A stretch of 64,000 nt of DNA from Collinsella sp. (GTDB lineage Bacteria; Actinomycetota; Coriobacteriia; Coriobacteriales; Coriobacteriaceae), in the NCBI GenBank assembly GCA_019414645.1, contig DXLP01000002.1, positions 1 through 64,000 on the forward strand, given 5' to 3'. Of this stretch, positions 59,195-64,000 are shown in pieces. Position 1 is the stretch's first letter, and each line of letters begins with the position of its first letter. Position numbers and translations under genes: made by a program. The notes under the pieces are model-generated. The model did not search any database, was not told the origin of the DNA, and was given only the letters and a program-made list of their open reading frames with translations.

Positions 59195-60958
59195 ATGGCA
59201 GATTCCACCACCGATTACAACAATCTAGATCCTCTGGGTAACGAGGCGGCGGTTGTCGATGAGGTCGACGCTGCCGTCTCGGGCGCTCGCAAGAAGCCAC
59301 GCGCTGTCGATATGGTGCCCGAGGAGCCCGACGCGATGGCACCGGACGAGGAATACCAGCTCACGCCGGCGGGTCGTCGCGAACGCATTGGGCAGATTGT
59401 TCGCCTGGTCAAAAAGTACCGCGTGTGGGATAACCTCACGCCGGTTCGTTTGCGCCGCCTGCTCGAGGAACTCGGCCCCATGTTCGTCAAGATGGGGCAG
59501 ATTCTGGCCAACCGGTCCGAGATTCTGCCGCAACGCTTTTGCGACGAGCTGCGTCGTCTGCGCTCCGACGTGGAGCCGGTGCCGTACGAGGTAGTGCTTC
59601 GCTGTCTGGAGGAAGAATACGGCCTGCGCCTGGGGGAGATGTTCGATGCGATCGATCCCAATCCGCTTGGTAGCGCATCGCTCGCGCAGGTGCACCGCGC
59701 TCGTCTGGTGACGGGCGAGGACGTGGCCGTCAAGGTGCAGCGCCCCGGTGCGCAGCAGGTTATGGCGCAGGACATCGATATCATCCGCTCGGTGGTGCGT
59801 ATCGTTTCCAAGTTCGTCAACACCGATCAATTCGTTGACCTGCACGGCGTGGTCGAGGAGCTGTGGACCTCGTTTCGCGAGGAGACCAACTTTTTGGCCG
59901 AGGCCAAAAACCTCAACGACTTCTACGAGTTCCATAAGAGCGTTCATGGCGTGACGTGCCCTAAATCCTATCTGGACCTGTGCACCGAGCACGTGGTGGT
60001 TATGGATTACGTCGACGGCATTTCGATTGCCGATCCTGAACGCTTAGTGGCCGAGGGCTATGACTTGGAAAAGATCGGTGCCGCAATCGTCGAGGACTAT
60101 TCGACGCAGGTGCTCGACGACGGCTTTTTCCATGCCGACCCGCATGCGGGAAACATCATCCTCAAAGACGGAATTGTCTACTTTATCGACTTGGGCATGG
60201 TCGGACGCATGTCGAGCCACGACCGTGGCATCGTCAAGGATATGATCTTTGCCGTGGCCGAGGGCGACGTGCCAAAGCTCAAGGATTCGCTCATGCGCTT
60301 TGCCGTGACGCGCGGCGATTCGGCCGAGCTTGACCATTCGGCCTTTTTGTCCGACTTGGACTTTATTGTTGCCGACTTTGCCGGGCTCGACCTTAAAGAC
60401 CTGGATATCGGCGAGTTTTTGACCTCGCTGTTAAACCTCGCGCGCAAAAATGACGTTGAGCTGCCGAGCGTGGTGACGATGTTCGCCCGCGGCATGGTGA
60501 CGCTCGAGGGCCTGTTGACCGAGTACATGCCCAACGTCAACATGATCCAGATCATCCAGACGCATATTAAAAACGAGAAAAGCACCTATGCGCGCATGCG
60601 CGAGATGAGCCGCGACTTTGCAGCGAGCAGTTATCGCGCGGCGAAGGGCTCGCTCGAGGCGGCCGAGTATCTGGGCTTGGCTTCGCGTATGCTTACGCGC
60701 GGCCAGCTTAAGGTAAACACGCAGATCATGAGCAGCGATAAGGCGCTGCGACAGCTGGGTGGGATTATCGACCGCATGTCGATGGCAATTGTGATCGCCG
60801 GTCTGTTTATCGGTTCGTCGGTGGTGTACTACGCGCGCATCGAGCCGGTTGTGTTTGGTATCCCGGTCATTGGCTTTATGGGCTACGTGAGCGCGCTGGT
60901 GCTGGCGCTTATGCTGGGCCGCAATATCTGGCTCAACAGTCACGGCGGCAAGCACTAG
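59195..60958 (+). CDS. AarF/UbiB-family atypical kinase
   Basis: A 587-residue ABC1/UbiB-type protein-kinase-like ATPase. Its features are the KxGQ motif (KMGQILANR, 99-102), the alanine-rich loop PLGSASLAQVH (158-167), the lysine VAVKVQRPG (Lys180), the hinge MDYVDGISI, HADPHAGNI (about 312) and IDLGMVGR (about 331). Two membrane spans close the protein (residues about 525-580). Known members support quinone and lipid metabolism. An acidic, disordered N-terminus of about 55 residues precedes the kinase. Operon with the phasin-like gene. Confidence 0.92.
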   Translation: MADSTTDYNNLDPLGNEAAVVDEVDAAVSGARKKPRAVDMVPEEPDAMAPDEEYQLTPAGRRERIGQIVRLVKKYRVWDNLTPVRLRRLLEELGPMFVKMGQILANRSEILPQRFCDELRRLRSDVEPVPYEVVLRCLEEEYGLRLGEMFDAIDPNPLGSASLAQVHRARLVTGEDVAVKVQRPGAQQVMAQDIDIIRSVVRIVSKFVNTDQFVDLHGVVEELWTSFREETNFLAEAKNLNDFYEFHKSVHGVTCPKSYLDLCTEHVVVMDYVDGISIADPERLVAEGYDLEKIGAAIVEDYSTQVLDDGFFHADPHAGNIILKDGIVYFIDLGMVGRMSSHDRGIVKDMIFAVAEGDVPKLKDSLMRFAVTRGDSAELDHSAFLSDLDFIVADFAGLDLKDLDIGEFLTSLLNLARKNDVELPSVVTMFARGMVTLEGLLTEYMPNVNMIQIIQTHIKNEKSTYARMREMSRDFAASSYRAAKGSLEAAEYLGLASRMLTRGQLKVNTQIMSSDKALRQLGGIIDRMSMAIVIAGLFIGSSVVYYARIEPVVFGIPVIGFMGYVSALVLALMLGRNIWLNSHGGKH

Positions 60959-61009
60959 AGGCTGCGGCCGTCACCGCATTTTCCTATCGCAAACAATAGC
61001 TTTTACCTT

Positions 61010-61037
61010 GGGCTTCGCCTGCGTGCGAGGCCCTTTT
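61010..61037 (+). terminator. Terminator after the AarF/UbiB gene
   Basis: GGGCTTCGC / GTGCGAGGCCC stem with TTTT at 61034-61037. Of moderate strength. Confidence 0.7.
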
Positions 61038-61050
61038 GCGTGATACCATT

Positions 61051-61078
61051 TTGACGGTAATAATCGATGGCCTAGATG
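61051..61078 (+). promoter_or_regulatory. Candidate promoter of the riboswitch-controlled DUF4430 gene
   Basis: TTGACG (61051-61056), a 16-bp spacer and TAGATG (61073-61078), just upstream of the cobalamin riboswitch. Confidence 0.55.
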
Positions 61079-61245
61079 GTGGTGCGGAGACGCACGAATG
61101 CGCGGTTATCCTGCGCATTTGGGAGAATCGGGGTGCAAGTCCCCAGCTGTACCAGTAACCGTAATTCCTCTTGGCTCGGGATGCTCGCGTCGCAGATCGG
61201 ACGACGTGCCCGAGTCGTTAAGGTTAAGTCGGATCGCCTCCCGTC
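61079..61245 (+). ncRNA. Cobalamin riboswitch
   Basis: The conserved aptamer core is present: GGGAGAATCGGGGTGCAAGT followed by CCCCAGCTGTACCAGTAACC and GTAA (61120-61164), the usual GGTGxAA ... GCTGTxCCxGxAACCGTAA block, and further on AAGTCGGATCGCCTCCCG (61226-61243), matching the AGTCxGGATxxCCTxCC closing strand. A GCGGC/GCCGC hairpin (about 61257-61272) follows. CCTCC in the closing strand can pair with GGAGG at 61290-61294, so ligand-dependent hiding of a ribosome-binding site is possible. The left boundary is approximate. Confidence 0.88.
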
Positions 61246-61389
61246 TTGCATGCGGCTGCGGCTTTTGCCGCCGGTGTGCATAGGGCTCTGGAGGGAAGGG
61301 GGACCCCGATGGGGGAACTCGAGCGCAACATGCGCGATGACGTGGGGCAGTCTCAAGGCAACGCTCCAAGTACAGACAGTAGGAGACAA

Positions 61390-64000
61390 ATGGATATGTT
61401 TGAGGACGAGCGCCAGCGCGTCTCGCATCGCCGTGGCGCGATTGCACGCGGTGTAGCCAAGCGCGGCCTGGTGGCATTCCTGGCCTTCGCGATGGCCTTT
61501 GGCACCACGCCGGCTCAGCTGTGGGCCGAGGGCGCCGAGGGCATTGCCGAGGCTGTGGCTCAGGCTGCGACGCCGGGCGAGGACGCAGCGCTTGCGGGCG
61601 GTACCGCTGAGCAGAGCGGCGCCGAGGTTTCGGATTCCGAGGGCGCGCCTGCAGCTAGTGCAGCCATAGCAGAGGCAGCAACTGGCGGCGAAGGCTCGGC
61701 GACGGGGGAGAGCCCTGCCACGAGCGAGCAGTCTTCGACGGCATCCGCTGGCCAAGCGGGATCTGCCGCCGCGGCTGCCGTTCAGACAGAGAACCCGACA
61801 GAAACCGGCGATGTCGCCAAGAAGCAGGTCGAGGTCTCGTTCTCGATTATCGGCACCGATGCTGACGGCAAGGCTCAGACCTGGGTGGCACCTACGCAGC
61901 TCAAGCTCGACGAGGGCGCGACGGCTGCGGATGCCTTCGTTAAGCTGCAGCAGAAGACGGGCTTTAAAGCGGATTACGAACCGAACACGGCATACGGCTT
62001 CTACCTCAAAAGCATCACATCTCCGAGCGATGGTCGCACGCTTGCCTACGATCCGACGACTTATGCCTTCTGGCAGCTGTTCGTCGACGGCGCGTCTTCC
62101 TCGGTTGGCGCGAGCAGCGTCAAGCTCACCCAGGGGCAGAAGATTGAGTTTGCCTATACGGCTGGTAGCTCGTCCCCTGTCGTTAAGGACCAGGTTGCCG
62201 CAAATGTGACCGTCATTGGTCGCGATGCCCAGGGCAAGACTCAGACTTGGGTCGATAACGCGCAGTATGTGGTGACGTCCGGCTCGAGCGCGCTTGACCT
62301 TACGAAGGTCGCGCTCGAGGCGAATGATATTGACGCCGTTGCTGCGGGCTCCTTCATTCTGAGCCTTAAGTACAACGGTGTTGAGCTGGGTACGCCCCAA
62401 GATTATTCGACCTATTGGCAGCTGTTTATCAACGGCAAGTCGAGTGACTATACGGCGGACAATGTCACCATCCATGCCGGCGATACCGTCACGTGGTTCT
62501 ACGGTGGCTGGGGCGACCAGTTGCCGTCCGATTCTGTCCATGCTTCTGTTCAGGTTCTCGGTAAGGACAAGGACGGCAAGCAGCAGGTTTGGGCTTCGAC
62601 GGGCCAGACGAGTCTCAAGGCGGGCTCTACTGCCAAGGATCTCCTTGAGCAGACCGGCCTTAAGCTCGATGCTAGCGAATCGTCTTGGGGCTGGTTCCTC
62701 AACGGTATTACTTCGCCGTTCGACAGTAAGTCCTATGGCTGGGATGCTGCGACCAAGAGCTATTGGCGCTTCTACGTAAATGGCAAGTTCGCCGACGTTG
62801 GCGCCGGTGCCTACAAGCTCCAGGAGGGTGACGCCGTCACCTTTATGTATGGTGCTGACGCCGATGCCCTCCCCGGTCAGGTGCTTGGATCCGCCGATGT
62901 TATCGGTCCCGATGTCAACGGCAACAATACTCGCTGGGGCTCGGCAAGCAGTGTTTCTTTGCCTGAAGGCTCTACTGCCCAGAACCTTATTGAGACGGTT
63001 CTGAAGGCCAAGGGCGTTACGTACAACGGCTCCCAGAGTGGCGAGTACTGGTTCCTCAATTCCATCAAATCGCCGTTCGAAGACAAGTCGTACGGTTATG
63101 ATGCTGCGACCAATAAATATTGGCACCTGTATATCAATGGAGAGCCCTCCTTACTCTGCGCCAATCAGATTACGCTCAAGAGCGGCGATAAGGTCACGCT
63201 TGCCTATACCACCGACGATTCGCCCATGCCCGATCCCGACAAGGTTGTCGTGGACCCGAGTGCGACGACTCCTGATTGGGATGCCGAGTGGGCCGGCTAC
63301 GGCAACAGTGGCAACGGTTCGACCGTAACGGATGCCAAGACGCCTGCGCAGGCCGCCGGTCTTAAGTGGGCCTTCGATTGGAAGGCCGAGTCTGGTCAGC
63401 AGTATGCCAACTGCAGCGAACCTGTCATCGCCAACGGCTTTGTGTACATCGCGACCGAGAACGAGCTCATCAAGATCGATTCGTCCACGGGCAAAAAGGT
63501 TGCCTCTGCGCCGCTTGCCTCCAAGGTGAGCTATACCTCTCGTCCGATCTATACCAATGGCCTTATCATCGTTCCGCTCAACGGCGGTGCGGTCCAGGCG
63601 ATTACTGCAGACAAGCTGATCTGCAAGTGGCTGACGCCTGGTTTGACGGACTTGACGCAGAGCTCCTGCACCGTCGTTTCGGACGGCGAGTACGTCTATG
63701 TAGGCTCGGTCGATATTTCGTATGACGAGAATTACAACGCGACCTACGGCAACGGCTCCTTTGCGCGCATTAAGATTGCCACGGGCGAAGTTTCTTGGCA
63801 GAACATCGACCCTGCCGAGGGCTATTACTGGACTGGTGCGGCTTTGACGGATAAGTATGCCATCGTTCCTACGAGCGCGGGTACGCTTAAGTGCATTGAT
63901 AAGACGACGGGCGATGTCGTTTCGACCATGAAGCTCGGCGCTGTCGCAAATGCCGATTGCATTGCCGATCCGTCCAATGGTTCGACCTTCTATCAGATGA
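61390..64000 (+). CDS. Large secreted protein: four DUF4430 (transcobalamin-like) repeats and PQQ-type propeller, 3' end outside window
   Basis: At least 870 codons run off the window edge. A long basic signal peptide (VAKRGLVAFLAFAMAFG) and an Ala/Glu/Ser-rich linker lead to four repeats of about 110 residues starting near residues 140, 275, 390 and 500. Each has a (V/I)xG.D.(D/N)GK(T/A)QTW opening, a YWQLFVDG or YWRFYVNG strand and a GDxVTFxYG end, the DUF4430 pattern shared with transcobalamin/intrinsic factor C-domains. A propeller of PQQ-like repeats follows (PVIANGFVYIATENELIKID, GEVSWQNIDP). It sits behind a cobalamin riboswitch, so corrinoid binding at the cell surface is likely. ATG 61390 follows AGGAG; an in-frame ATG at 61309 near AAGGGGG is a possible alternative start. 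Confidence 0.85.
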   Translation, partial: MDMFEDERQRVSHRRGAIARGVAKRGLVAFLAFAMAFGTTPAQLWAEGAEGIAEAVAQAATPGEDAALAGGTAEQSGAEVSDSEGAPAASAAIAEAATGGEGSATGESPATSEQSSTASAGQAGSAAAAAVQTENPTETGDVAKKQVEVSFSIIGTDADGKAQTWVAPTQLKLDEGATAADAFVKLQQKTGFKADYEPNTAYGFYLKSITSPSDGRTLAYDPTTYAFWQLFVDGASSSVGASSVKLTQGQKIEFAYTAGSSSPVVKDQVAANVTVIGRDAQGKTQTWVDNAQYVVTSGSSALDLTKVALEANDIDAVAAGSFILSLKYNGVELGTPQDYSTYWQLFINGKSSDYTADNVTIHAGDTVTWFYGGWGDQLPSDSVHASVQVLGKDKDGKQQVWASTGQTSLKAGSTAKDLLEQTGLKLDASESSWGWFLNGITSPFDSKSYGWDAATKSYWRFYVNGKFADVGAGAYKLQEGDAVTFMYGADADALPGQVLGSADVIGPDVNGNNTRWGSASSVSLPEGSTAQNLIETVLKAKGVTYNGSQSGEYWFLNSIKSPFEDKSYGYDAATNKYWHLYINGEPSLLCANQITLKSGDKVTLAYTTDDSPMPDPDKVVVDPSATTPDWDAEWAGYGNSGNGSTVTDAKTPAQAAGLKWAFDWKAESGQQYANCSEPVIANGFVYIATENELIKIDSSTGKKVASAPLASKVSYTSRPIYTNGLIIVPLNGGAVQAITADKLICKWLTPGLTDLTQSSCTVVSDGEYVYVGSVDISYDENYNATYGNGSFARIKIATGEVSWQNIDPAEGYYWTGAALTDKYAIVPTSAGTLKCIDKTTGDVVSTMKLGAVANADCIADPSNGSTFYQM

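Noticed and set aside
61072-63126. 684-codon open frame on the minus strand opposite the DUF4430 gene and riboswitch
   Set aside because: Shadow frame: the plus strand has an exported protein with repeated domains, a ribosome-binding site and a riboswitch. It only looks dominant because the real gene has no stop inside the window.

Overview
The window is a G+C-rich stretch of a Coriobacteriia chromosome, most likely Collinsella or a close relative. The assignment rests on overall impression: high-GC codon use, LAxTG-type sorting signals, alpha-glucoside PTS genes, a Rrf2-cysK pair and the general style of the proteins. No rRNA, tRNA, IS transposase, prophage or CRISPR array was found. Genes are dense and mostly in short operons.

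Layout. 1-3.1 kb holds a minus-strand copper operon (copA-copZ-csoR) with a CsoR-type operator. 3.6-5.9 kb is a DEAD-box RNA helicase with a very long Arg/Gly-rich tail. 6.1-10.7 kb is an alpha-glucoside uptake operon (EIIA, LicT-type antiterminator, EIICB, GH4 6-phospho-alpha-glucosidase) preceded by a candidate RAT/terminator switch. 10.8-18 kb is mixed: an ABC-ATPase remnant, an orphan RelB/DinJ-like antitoxin, a CPBP protease, a YgiQ radical-SAM protein, a DUF1275 protein, an AT-rich insertion with a LURP-one-like gene, and a FucO-type alcohol dehydrogenase. 18-23.4 kb carries an M42 peptidase, mnmA, cysK with a divergent Rrf2 regulator, a holin-like membrane protein and a YerC/TrpR-like regulator. 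23.6-43 kb is a DNA metabolism block: AddB-like and AddA-like helicase/nucleases, dnaE, a SWIM-SNF2 helicase, a superoxide reductase, an NAD synthetase-like pseudoenzyme, and ruvCAB with a LexA-type SOS box. 43-50.6 kb has fhs, a PASTA-like membrane protein, a CDF exporter, a zinc-ribbon protein, a YhcG/DUF1016 nuclease and a small PH-like protein. 50.7-55 kb is a cell-surface group: a Tat-exported, sortase-anchored PI-PLC and two paralogous lipoproteins. 55.3-61 kb has fchA-folD, a C69 dipeptidase, and a phasin-like gene paired with an AarF/UbiB kinase. The window ends inside a large secreted protein with four DUF4430 (transcobalamin-like) repeats and a PQQ-type propeller, preceded by a cobalamin riboswitch.

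Two observations stand out. First, many intergenic gaps hold palindromes of about 30-38 bp whose arms differ completely from family to family but whose centre keeps a TTGGG(G)AC(G/A)G-like core. Several occur as head-to-head pairs, like REPINs, and no cognate transposase lies in the window. Second, the riboswitch plus tandem DUF4430 protein suggests a surface corrinoid-capture system.

Folate one-carbon genes (fhs, fchA, folD) are split between two loci. The recombination genes (addAB, ruvCAB) flank dnaE and a Swi2/Snf2 helicase, so this part of the chromosome is rich in genome-maintenance functions. All functional statements come from reading motifs by eye; no database search was run.
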